Below are positions 33,941 to 41,502 of a stretch of 64,000 nucleotides of DNA, one piece after another. Location of the stretch: contig FMUV01000010.1 of NCBI GenBank assembly GCA_900101355.1, forward strand, positions 1 through 64,000. Reading direction: 5' to 3'. Below the pieces are notes generated by a model. It saw only the letters and a list, made by a program, of their open reading frames with translations, made no database searches and had not been told where the DNA came from. Numbering within the stretch: position 1 is the first letter of the stretch; each line of letters opens with the position of its first letter. The stretch is from Ruminococcus sp. YE282. GTDB taxonomy: Bacteria; Bacillota; Clostridia; Oscillospirales; Acutalibacteraceae. The translations under genes and the position numbers were made by a program.

Positions 33941-34194
33941 GAGTGGAAACATGCTTGGCAGAAGGAATTTTCAAGTGTGTGAAATAGAATTCAGTTGTAA
34001 GAATGCACACACGGCACCCACCCAGCCATCACCGGCGGCGGGGAGCGTATATAGAAGAAAATTGGAAAGGAGCGTTTCACTTGACCGATACATTATTTGA
34101 ATACGACCATTTGCCGATGCGCTCCGAATACAGGATGCCTAATATCCATTCACATCTTACCAGTTATCTGACAATTATTAGGAAGGTGATTTTT

Positions 34195-35130
34195 ATGTCA
34201 ATCAGAGCAGGATTATTCAGAAGGATGATGCGTTCACAGAATATCAACCCAATTGCACATCCCGAAATGCAGGAGAAAATGAAAGCGATGTCCGCAAAGT
34301 ATTGTCATACCAAACCGAAGAAGGGGTATATGCTTGAATGTCTGACAACCGAAAGCGGTACTAAATATCAGCGTATGAAAAAGGAAAACGCCGTATCATC
34401 GGGAAAGGTCATTTATTACATTCATGGTGGCTGCTATATTAGCGGCCTGACGTATAACTATCGTGATTTTTGCGCACCGTTCTGTGATTTGGCTGAGGGT
34501 GTTGAAATCATATTGCTCGATTACACCCTGATGCCCGACAATTGCTATCCCACGCAGCTCAACGAAGCGCTCGACTTGTGGAGTGAGCTTACGGTAAAAC
34601 AGAATATCAACCCGGAACATATCATCATCGGCGGAGACTCCTCCGGTGGTAATCTGGCGCTGGCGCTTATGCTGAAATTAAAAGATACAGGCAGCGCACT
34701 GCCGAACAGTATTTTCCTGCTGTCACCGTGGACGGATATGACCGCCTCTGGGGAGAGCTATGTCAAAAATTATAAGCGAGATGTTGAAATTGGCGATAAG
34801 AATGGCATGTTTGACGGGCAAACAAAACAGAAGCTGTTAAGCAGCTATCTTTATGATTATATCGGCGATAACAACAGGACAGATCCCTATATTTCACCCG
34901 CCTTTGCCGATTACAGTGACTTTCCGCCAATGCTCCTTTTTGCGGGCGAGGATGAAATGCTCCTTGACGATACCCTCACGGTTTATGAAAAAGCGAAGAA
35001 ATCGGGTGTAGATGTCAAATTGGAAACGCAGCCGAAAGTGTTCCACTCCTATGTGCTATATACGAACTATATGCCGGAGAGCCAGCATTCGTATCAGACG
35101 CTGAAAGAATTCATAGCCGACAGATTATAA
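34195..35130 (+). CDS. Alpha/beta hydrolase (hormone-sensitive-lipase type esterase)
   Basis: A 311-aa protein from the ATG at 34195, chosen for its AGGAAGGTGA site; the open frame extends upstream to 34003 without coding character. Oxyanion motif YIHGGCYISG, nucleophile GGDSSGGNLALAL, acid region LLFAGEDEMLLDD and histidine VFHSY form the catalytic triad of the PF07859 family. It would hydrolyse an acyl or carboxyl ester. Esterification by the neighbouring methyltransferases and hydrolysis by this enzyme could be opposing steps, which is speculation. Confidence 0.88.
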   Translation: MSIRAGLFRRMMRSQNINPIAHPEMQEKMKAMSAKYCHTKPKKGYMLECLTTESGTKYQRMKKENAVSSGKVIYYIHGGCYISGLTYNYRDFCAPFCDLAEGVEIILLDYTLMPDNCYPTQLNEALDLWSELTVKQNINPEHIIIGGDSSGGNLALALMLKLKDTGSALPNSIFLLSPWTDMTASGESYVKNYKRDVEIGDKNGMFDGQTKQKLLSSYLYDYIGDNNRTDPYISPAFADYSDFPPMLLFAGEDEMLLDDTLTVYEKAKKSGVDVKLETQPKVFHSYVLYTNYMPESQHSYQTLKEFIADRL

Positions 35131-35209
35131 TAAAAATCAAGCAATTTATTTTTTTGAGGAAATTCGTTGCTATTTGGAATAAAAATAACGCCAAGGTGTA
35201 TATTTTTCG

Positions 35210-35271
35210 GTTAGACGCTGCTAACATATAATAGTTGCGTTTAAAACAAAAAATGCAACGATTATATGTTA
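35210..35271 (+). promoter_or_regulatory. Operator 4 and leader hairpin before the ECF genes
   Basis: Operator GTTAGA-CGCT-GCTAAC (35210-35225) overlaps the upstream edge of TATAAT (35227-35232). Beyond it an inverted repeat of 18 bp with one mismatch (35221-35238 and 35254-35271) ends exactly at the GGAGG that serves the S-component ATG. The hairpin in the leader could control access to the ribosome site. Confidence 0.65.
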
Positions 35272-35285
35272 GGAGGTCATTCGTT

Positions 35286-35879
35286 ATGAATGAAAAGAAA
35301 AAACTGCAGGCAAGGGATTTTATCACCATCGGTATTTTTACCGCTATACTCTGGGTTGTCCAGATGGTCATTATGTATCTTGGTTTCCTTTCGCCTCTTA
35401 TCGTTGCCGGATATGCCGTGCTGATTCCGATCGTTACAGGTATTCCGATGATGCTCTATTATGCAAGGATTGAAAAATTTGGTATGCTTACCATCACTTC
35501 TATTATAGTAGCTATCCTGCTGTTCATTTTTGGCATGGGATTGACAGGCGCACCAATCTGCATTGCTGCGGGACTCATTGCTGACCTTATTGCAAAGTCA
35601 GGCAATTATAAGAGTAAGAAGAAAACAATTCTCAGTTATGCTGTATTCTCGCTGTGGGTTACCGCAAGCTACCTCCCACTTGTTATTACAGCTGATTCCT
35701 ACAAGGCAAGTCTTCTTGAAGGCGGTTATGATGAATCGTTCGTCAGCACATTATTTACGCTTGTAACACCGAAAACTTATCCGATCATTATTGTTATTTG
35801 CTTTGTCTGCGGCATTATCGGTGCCCTTATCGGTAAAGCGGTGGCAAAGAAGAATTTTGAAAAAGCAGGGATTATCTGA
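35286..35879 (+). CDS. ECF transporter S component, MptD/Trep_Strep family
   Basis: A 197-aa very hydrophobic protein with about six membrane helices, beginning LQARDFITIGIFTAILWVVQMVI. The pattern and length match the Trep_Strep/MptD family of putative substrate-binding S components. AGGAGG lies eight bases before the ATG at 35286. The stop overlaps the T-component start (ATGA). In ECF transporters this subunit captures a micronutrient; no substrate can be assigned here. Confidence 0.82.
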   Translation: MNEKKKLQARDFITIGIFTAILWVVQMVIMYLGFLSPLIVAGYAVLIPIVTGIPMMLYYARIEKFGMLTITSIIVAILLFIFGMGLTGAPICIAAGLIADLIAKSGNYKSKKKTILSYAVFSLWVTASYLPLVITADSYKASLLEGGYDESFVSTLFTLVTPKTYPIIIVICFVCGIIGALIGKAVAKKNFEKAGII

Positions 35880-36625
35880 TGAGAGAGGCAAAAGAGAAAA
35901 AAGAAATTTCCGGATGTCTGCACTTGGATCCCAGAAGTAAGCTTCTGATTCTTGTTCTCTTCTCTGTCGTTGTGATGATTGACGTTGTGAATGGCCAGGC
36001 CTATATCGTCCGGGTCATCATGACGTTTATACCTGTTGCTCTCGTGTGTCTGGAGGGGAAAATATACATTGGTGTGCGGTTTACGGTTTTATTCATTCTC
36101 GCGACCTGGCTTCAGACTTATGCACAGCAGCATTTCGGCGGCGTTCCGGGGATGCTTATCCTTTTCCTTTGTTATATGGTTACACAGTTCGCCCCGACAA
36201 TGATTACTGTATGGTATTGCATATCAACTACAAAGATCAGTGAGTTTATGGCAGCTATGAACAGGATGCATGCCCCACAGGGGTTATCTATATCTATTGC
36301 CGTCATGATGAGATTTTTCCCTACGCTTGCTGAGGAATACAGATATATAAGAGACGCAATGCGTATGAGAGGTATCCAATTTGGAGGTGGGAAGGCAACA
36401 AAAATGGTTACCTATCGGCTCATTCCGCTTCTGTTCTCCTCAATAAACATAGGAGATGAACTTTCTGCTGCCGCAGTCACGAGAGGTCTTGGCGCACCGG
36501 TAAAGAGAACTAATGTGTGTGAGATAGGGTTTCATATGACGGATTTTGCTATTCTGACTGTCATGACAATCCTGACGGGACTCTATTTGTTTTACTCATT
36601 GCGAAGCGGGGTTAAAATTCTATGA
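35879..36625 (+). CDS. ecfT: ECF transporter T component
   Basis: A 248-aa membrane protein of the EcfT/CbiQ family: HLDPRSKLLILVLFSVVVM near the start, five or so helices, and the coupling-helix motifs AMRMRGIQFGGG and AVTRGLGAP, the Ala-Arg-Gly signatures that contact the ATPases. It joins the S component to the ATPase dimer. Both ends overlap the neighbouring genes by ATGA, so all three are translated together. Confidence 0.92.
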   Translation: MREAKEKKEISGCLHLDPRSKLLILVLFSVVVMIDVVNGQAYIVRVIMTFIPVALVCLEGKIYIGVRFTVLFILATWLQTYAQQHFGGVPGMLILFLCYMVTQFAPTMITVWYCISTTKISEFMAAMNRMHAPQGLSISIAVMMRFFPTLAEEYRYIRDAMRMRGIQFGGGKATKMVTYRLIPLLFSSINIGDELSAAAVTRGLGAPVKRTNVCEIGFHMTDFAILTVMTILTGLYLFYSLRSGVKIL

Positions 36626-38112
36626 TTGAGATAACAAATGTAAATTTTCATTACGCCGGTCTGGAGCAGGCCGGTGTTAAGGATATAAATCTTTGTATCC
36701 CAGATGGAGAATGTCTTTTGCTCTGCGGTGCGTCAGGTTGCGGAAAAACTACGATCACAAGGCTTATAAACGGATTGATACCGCATTTTTATAAAGGAGA
36801 GCTCTCTGGAAAGGTCATGGTTAACGGAAGAAAGATAAACGAGCAGCAGCTTTATGACCTCGCCCAGGTTGTCGGGAGCGTATTTCAAAATCCACGGAGC
36901 CAGTTCTTTTCCGTGGACACAGACGGAGAGGTCGTCTTTGGCCCGGAGAATATAGGACTGTCAAAGGATGAGATATTAAACAGGAAAGATATGGTTCTGC
37001 ATGAGCTTAATCTACTGAAGCTCATGCAGCGAAGTCTTTTTGACCTTTCCGGCGGCGAAAAGCAGAAAATCGCATGTGGTTCTGTGGCGGCATTACTGCC
37101 GGATATCATTCTGCTGGATGAACCGTCTTCTAACCTTGACTGGGATTCCATAAAAGATCTGGCAAATGTGATCAGACTTTGGAAATCACAGGGGAAGACA
37201 GTGATCATATCAGAACACAGACTTTGGTATCTGGCAGACTTGATTGATCGTGCGGTTTATATGGAAGGCGGGCGGATTGCAAAGGAATGGGACAGGGATT
37301 CTTTCCTGAAGCTGACAGAAACGGAGCTTGCCTCTTTTGAGCTGCGTCCGATGACGCTGGAAGAAAAATATATCAGGGAATTTAATGACAACGGCGGGAA
37401 GAAACCTCCCATAGCTGAAAACCAGGAGCATTCAAATTCTTCAGATATCCAAATCAGGAACTTTTATTTTACGTATACTCCCGAAAAATACCTGTTCTTC
37501 AGAAAGAAGCTTACACCGAAAAACGAAGATATCTGTCATCTCAGGATTCAAAGCCTTGATGTCAAAAAAGGCGAAATCATCGGTGTTATAGGGAAAAACG
37601 GCTCAGGCAAATCTACCTTTCTGCGGTGTTTGTGCGGCCTGGAGAAAACCTGCATCGGCAAGGTGTACATTTCCAAAAAAGAATATAAAGGCAAGGGACT
37701 CACAAAAATATGCTACATGGTCATGCAGGATGTCAACCATCAGCTGTTTACAGACAGCGTTATGGCCGAAGTGCTCTTGTCGATGAAAAAAGAGGATGAG
37801 CATGAGGCGGAAAAGATTCTTAAGAGCCTGGATCTTTACGAATACAAGGACAAGCACCCGATGGCTTTGTCCGGCGGTCAGAAACAGCGTGTGGCTATTG
37901 CCTCTGCTTTGGCAGCGGAGGCAGAAATTCTTCTGTTTGATGAGCCCACGTCCGGGCTTGATTACAGGCACATGAGGGAAGTTGCCGCACTGCTTAAGGA
38001 GCTTGCCGGAAAAGGGAAAACAGTATTTGTTTCAACTCACGATCCGGAGTTGGCAGTTGCGTGCTGTGACCGATTGATTCATATATCGGATGGATATGCG
38101 TATGAGACATGA
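36622..38112 (+). CDS. ECF transporter fused A-A' ATPase
   Basis: A 496-aa protein with two complete ABC ATPase domains. First: Walker A GASGCGKTTITR, signature DLSGGEKQKIACG, Walker B IILLDEPSSNLD. Second (from about residue 270): GKNGSGKSTFLR, ALSGGQKQRVAIASAL, ILLFDEPTSGLD and STHDPE. Fused double ATPases are typical of the MptD-type ECF loci. It powers uptake with the T and S subunits. Its 3' end overlaps the AraC gene by 23 bp. Confidence 0.93.
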   Translation: MIEITNVNFHYAGLEQAGVKDINLCIPDGECLLLCGASGCGKTTITRLINGLIPHFYKGELSGKVMVNGRKINEQQLYDLAQVVGSVFQNPRSQFFSVDTDGEVVFGPENIGLSKDEILNRKDMVLHELNLLKLMQRSLFDLSGGEKQKIACGSVAALLPDIILLDEPSSNLDWDSIKDLANVIRLWKSQGKTVIISEHRLWYLADLIDRAVYMEGGRIAKEWDRDSFLKLTETELASFELRPMTLEEKYIREFNDNGGKKPPIAENQEHSNSSDIQIRNFYFTYTPEKYLFFRKKLTPKNEDICHLRIQSLDVKKGEIIGVIGKNGSGKSTFLRCLCGLEKTCIGKVYISKKEYKGKGLTKICYMVMQDVNHQLFTDSVMAEVLLSMKKEDEHEAEKILKSLDLYEYKDKHPMALSGGQKQRVAIASALAAEAEILLFDEPTSGLDYRHMREVAALLKELAGKGKTVFVSTHDPELAVACCDRLIHISDGYAYET

Positions 38113-39133
38113 TAATCGCAACGACGAATGCTTTGAAACCAGCATAAAGGAAAATATTCTTAAGGAATATCGGAAAATATCCGGCGCAGGGTTACACTGG
38201 GACAGAAAACGAATTGATATTCCATTGCCGGCGGAGCGGGAAGAAGCGAACGGGAGGCTCACCATGATATTCCCTGGTGGGCCAATCCTGCTTAATCTGA
38301 TAGACATAAGGACGCGGGAAATAGCAGAAAACATTGCTGATCCCGAGAAAAGCAAAAATGTGTATAGGGTACTGAAGATCAATTACTGCATCGCAGGCAG
38401 GTGTGAGCTCCGGCTTCGCAGCGGTGAATGTACTTACCTCACAGCAGGGGAAATTGCCGTAGATGCAGGGCAGACCCTGAGTACGTTTTACTATCCTACT
38501 GGTGAGTACAGAGGATTTGAGATTGCTGTCTATTTGGACTTTCTTCCCCGGGAATACAGCGTGTTCGGCGAATGTTTTTCTTCACCGGAAGGGATCTATG
38601 ATCTTTGCTCGGAGTTAGAGCGTCCATGGATACGAAATGCGGCTGAACCCGTCAATGGGATGTATGAAAGGCTCAGGATATATATTGACGAATATGATAA
38701 TCCAGAACTGGTTCTTCTGATATGTCTGGAGGCATTCTCTTTGCTTTCACAGATGGATTTCTCCAAGGCAAGCATACGAAGAACTTACTGCACGGTCTCA
38801 CAGGTAGAGATTGCAAAAAGTACAAGGGATATGATCGTGTCCGATCTCTCTGTGCGATATACGGCGAGAGAACTTGCAAAAAACTTTGGCATCAGCGAAA
38901 CCAGTCTTAAAAATTATTTTCGCAGTGTTTATGGGTGCGGCTACGCAGAATATCAGCAGATGATCCGTATGGAAAACGCAGCAAGACTTCTTGAAGAAAC
39001 GGAAGATAAAGTGGCTGATATAGGACAGGCTGTGGGGTTCGCAACGCAAGCCAAATTTGGAGCGGCATTTAAGGAGTGCTTTGGTGTCACACCCCTGGAG
39101 TATCGTAGAAGAAGCAGACTTGGCGAACTGTAA
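38090..39133 (+). CDS. AraC-family transcriptional regulator
   Basis: A 347-aa protein; the ATG at 38090 or 38102 lies inside the ATPase gene, so translation is coupled. The C-terminal 100 residues carry two helix-turn-helices: SVRYTARELAKNFGISETSLKNYFRSVYGCGYAEYQQMIRMENAARLL and KVADIGQAVGFATQAKFGAAFKECFGVTPLEYRR. The N-terminal domain (RCELRLRSGECTYLTAGEIAVDAGQ) looks like a cupin-type sensor. This matches the regulators found with Trep_Strep ECF operons. It may respond to the imported compound and activate the locus. Confidence 0.92.
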   Translation: MDMRMRHDNRNDECFETSIKENILKEYRKISGAGLHWDRKRIDIPLPAEREEANGRLTMIFPGGPILLNLIDIRTREIAENIADPEKSKNVYRVLKINYCIAGRCELRLRSGECTYLTAGEIAVDAGQTLSTFYYPTGEYRGFEIAVYLDFLPREYSVFGECFSSPEGIYDLCSELERPWIRNAAEPVNGMYERLRIYIDEYDNPELVLLICLEAFSLLSQMDFSKASIRRTYCTVSQVEIAKSTRDMIVSDLSVRYTARELAKNFGISETSLKNYFRSVYGCGYAEYQQMIRMENAARLLEETEDKVADIGQAVGFATQAKFGAAFKECFGVTPLEYRRRSRLGEL

Positions 39134-39185
39134 GGAGAGAATACTCCCCATCACGCGATGTAAAATCGGTGTTGAGGAGTTTTCT

Positions 39186-40015
39186 TTATGCCCTTATTTC
39201 CGTCCCGTCCTTCATGGTGAAGCGGATGTCATTCTTGCTGTAGACCGTCACGAATTCCACCATGCCGTGCCAGAGGGTAGCGTCGTATTCCGTGACAGCT
39301 TCTTTGCTTTCCTGCAGGATTTCGAGGTAATGCTCGATGGACTTGCGGCGGGAATGCTTGTCGTGGATTTCAGCCTCCACCTCGTCAAGGCGGCTCTTTG
39401 CCTTTTCGTACCGTGAGGTCAGGCTCTCGTATTCCCTGTTGTAGTCTGTCTGGTTCTGCGCCACATGTGCGTTTTGGTAGGTGCCGTCCTGAATCAGTCC
39501 TGCGACAATGTTCAGTTCATCGGTCAGTTCCGCTTTCTCCTGTTCAAGAGCGGAGGTGTCAAAGACGCTGTCCTTGATAAGGCGAAAGGTCTCGATAACC
39601 GTGTCCTTGTCGGCGAGAGCCTTGTTCGCCGCCGTGATGAACGCCAACTTTATCTCGTCCTCGGTCAGGTGTGGTGTGGAGCATTTTTCGCCGCCGTACT
39701 TGTGGTTGCACCGCCAGATGACCTTGCGGTACTGGTCCGTTCTGTGCCAGACCTTCGTCTTTTTCGTAAGGTAGTCCACGGTATAGGTTTTCTGCAAAAG
39801 GGCGTCGCCTTTGTATTTTTCGTTGGAAAGTATCCGCTTGACCGTGGTGGCGTTCCATTTCGGCTTGCGGGAGGGAATGAGGTCGCCGTCCGACTCAAGC
39901 TGGCGGCTGATGCCGTAGGTCGTCATGCCCTCAAGGAAAAGGCGGGAGATTTTCTTTATCGTTTCCGCCTCCGCAGGGTTTACCACCATCCTGCCTCAGG
40001 GCCTTTGTCGTAGCC
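39186..40015 (-). pseudogene. Large serine recombinase remnant (C-terminal two thirds)
   Basis: The frame from 39,989 reads AEAETIKKISRLFLEGMTTYGISRQLE, WNATTVKRILSNEKYKGDALLQK, VIWRCNHKYGGEKCSTPHLTE and a coiled-coil region: the recombinase, zinc-ribbon and coiled-coil parts of a large serine recombinase. The catalytic N-terminal domain is absent. Upstream, FLGYDKGPE continues in another frame (one G missing near 40,000), and then the sequence switches to an NRPS fragment. It is different from the recombinase at 48.3 kb and marks an older insertion into the element. Confidence 0.82.
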
Positions 40016-40322
40016 GAGAAATCTTGTTCTTTTCGGCAAATGAAGAACGATTCAAAACCGCTGTACCGATATAAAACCTTTCTGTGTTCATCTTTACGCG
40101 GTTGATATAGGTTGCCAAAGCCGCCGTGAACAGCATAAAGGCAGATATACCTTTAGCGTTGATATAGTCAGTGATTTTTTGTGCTGATTCTTTTTCTATC
40201 ACAAAGGTTTTGCGATTGGATTGAAAGGAATCGCTCTGCTTATCCGACAGGCATGTGACTTCATCACATTTTTTGAACTGCTGTAATAAGAAAGCTCTGT
40301 CTTTATCATATGGATATATCAA
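40016..40322 (-). pseudogene. NRPS condensation-domain fragment
   Basis: About 100 residues including DKQSDSFQSNRKTFVIEKESAQKITDYI, KGISAFMLFTAALATYINRV and ERFYIGTAVLNRSSFAEK, the middle part of a non-ribosomal peptide synthetase condensation domain (the IGTxVLNR motif). It lacks the HHxxxD region and everything after AEKNK, where the recombinase remnant begins. No other NRPS module is in the window. Confidence 0.7.
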
Positions 40323-40512
40323 ATCTCCCGATAACGCTATCCGTCATGAACAGGAGTTGTCCGCAACATTGACAGAACAACAGAAAATAATACTTGAAAT
40401 AATCAAAGACAACCACACAAAGTTAATGAGCCTCGGCGAACGCGACGCGTTTTGCCGAGGTTTTTCATTGGCTGTCAGGCTGATGATTGATTCTATGAGC
40501 GACAAAACTTAA
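40323..40512 (+). pseudogene. DUF6809-like fragment
   Basis: The last 60 residues of an open frame (LTEQQKIILEIIKDNHTKL, LGERDAFCRGFSLAVRLMIDSM) match the C-terminal pattern of DUF6809, small helical proteins common on Firmicutes mobile elements. The start is missing: the frame runs back into the antisense of the NRPS fragment. Function unknown. Confidence 0.5.
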
Positions 40513-40629
40513 CGCGAAAATTTCGCCCTGTGTCGCGCGAGTAAAAAGTGCGCAGTCGTACCCAACCAAACCGAACAAAACCCACACAGGCGATTTGTGG
40601 GCGCTTGTGTGGGGAATTTCAGAGAACAA

Positions 40630-40664
40630 CGAAAGTGCAGCGGATTAGCTCTGCTGCACTTTCG
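40630..40664. terminator. Hairpin at the 3' end of the RNA polymerase-like operon
   Basis: Perfect 12-bp stem CGAAAGTGCAGC / GCTGCACTTTCG with an 11-base loop, one base beyond the stop of the minus-strand gene. There is no strong T-run, so it may act as an RNA-stabilising end or weak terminator. Confidence 0.55.
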
Positions 40665-40665
40665 G

Positions 40666-41502
40666 TTATATCAGTTTTATCAAATTTTCATGGAGTATAT
40701 AGCGCGAAACACCGTTGCTCTGCGGGTCTCGAATGATGATGGAGTCAAACTCCTTCGGCAGCCATTTTTTACTGAAAGTGCCGTTGCCGAAATAAGCGTC
40801 AAAGTTCGTGACCGGAAGAACTACTTTATCTGAATCCAGAGGCTTGTTGGCTATATAATATTTCACCAATAATTCGGCGGCAGGTTGGGCAGAAAGAGAG
40901 ACATGTGTTTTGATGTATTCGCTGATACTGTCAGAAAGAGAAAAATCTTTGTTTTGAAGTTTTCCCAACTCCAGCGCATCGGCGAGAATATCGTCAAAAC
41001 GCAATATCCACGAGCCTATGGTTGTATTTGAAAAAATCGGCACCTGAAATTGAATGAACTTCTTCTCCCATTCCTTGTCAAAGCCCTTTCGCAGTATTTC
41101 GCACTTTGAAACGGTCGTCTTGCTGACGGAACCGGGATTGTTTTTGACAAAACCGCAGATGTTATGAACATGACGGTAAAACCAGCCGCGACCTTCTTCG
41201 TCCACTAAATCGGGAAATTCTGTATGAAGCTCATTGAAATTAGTGTTTGCTTTCCAATCGTCTTTCTTTTCTGTCGGTAAACTGCACCAAGCCCGCAATG
41301 CCCCTTTTGCGCGGTCAATATCAGGCATTTCCGATTCAAACATATATCCGCGCGCAACCGTTGTCAAAACTCTGTGAAGCCCGATTTGTTTTATCAGCAT
41401 GTCAAAGGTAAACCGCCCGAGAAATGACATATCGTGTTTGCCGTTGGCGCTGTACTTTGGAAACTGCGTATAAGATTTGAATTCATCAATTTCATTCAGC
41501 AT
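40666..41502 (-). CDS. Hypothetical protein paired with the two-barrel polymerase
   Basis: A 278-aa protein without a recognised domain. Visible features: LGRFTFDMLIKQIGLHRVL near the start, a WFYRHVHNICGFV segment, VSKCEILRKGFDKEWEKKFIQFQVPIFSN in the middle and a C-terminus with DAYFGNGTFSKKWLPKEFDSIIIRD. No signal peptide or membrane helix. Its start overlaps the 3' end of the polymerase-like gene by 11 bp, so the two are co-translated and probably act together. It could be a cofactor or regulator of that protein. Confidence 0.75.
   Translation of the reverse strand: MLNEIDEFKSYTQFPKYSANGKHDMSFLGRFTFDMLIKQIGLHRVLTTVARGYMFESEMPDIDRAKGALRAWCSLPTEKKDDWKANTNFNELHTEFPDLVDEEGRGWFYRHVHNICGFVKNNPGSVSKTTVSKCEILRKGFDKEWEKKFIQFQVPIFSNTTIGSWILRFDDILADALELGKLQNKDFSLSDSISEYIKTHVSLSAQPAAELLVKYYIANKPLDSDKVVLPVTNFDAYFGNGTFSKKWLPKEFDSIIIRDPQSNGVSRYILHENLIKLI

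Noticed and set aside
34003..34194. N-terminal extension of the alpha/beta hydrolase
   Set aside because: No ribosome site at the upstream ATG, sequence unlike the family, and a strong site before the ATG at 34,195.
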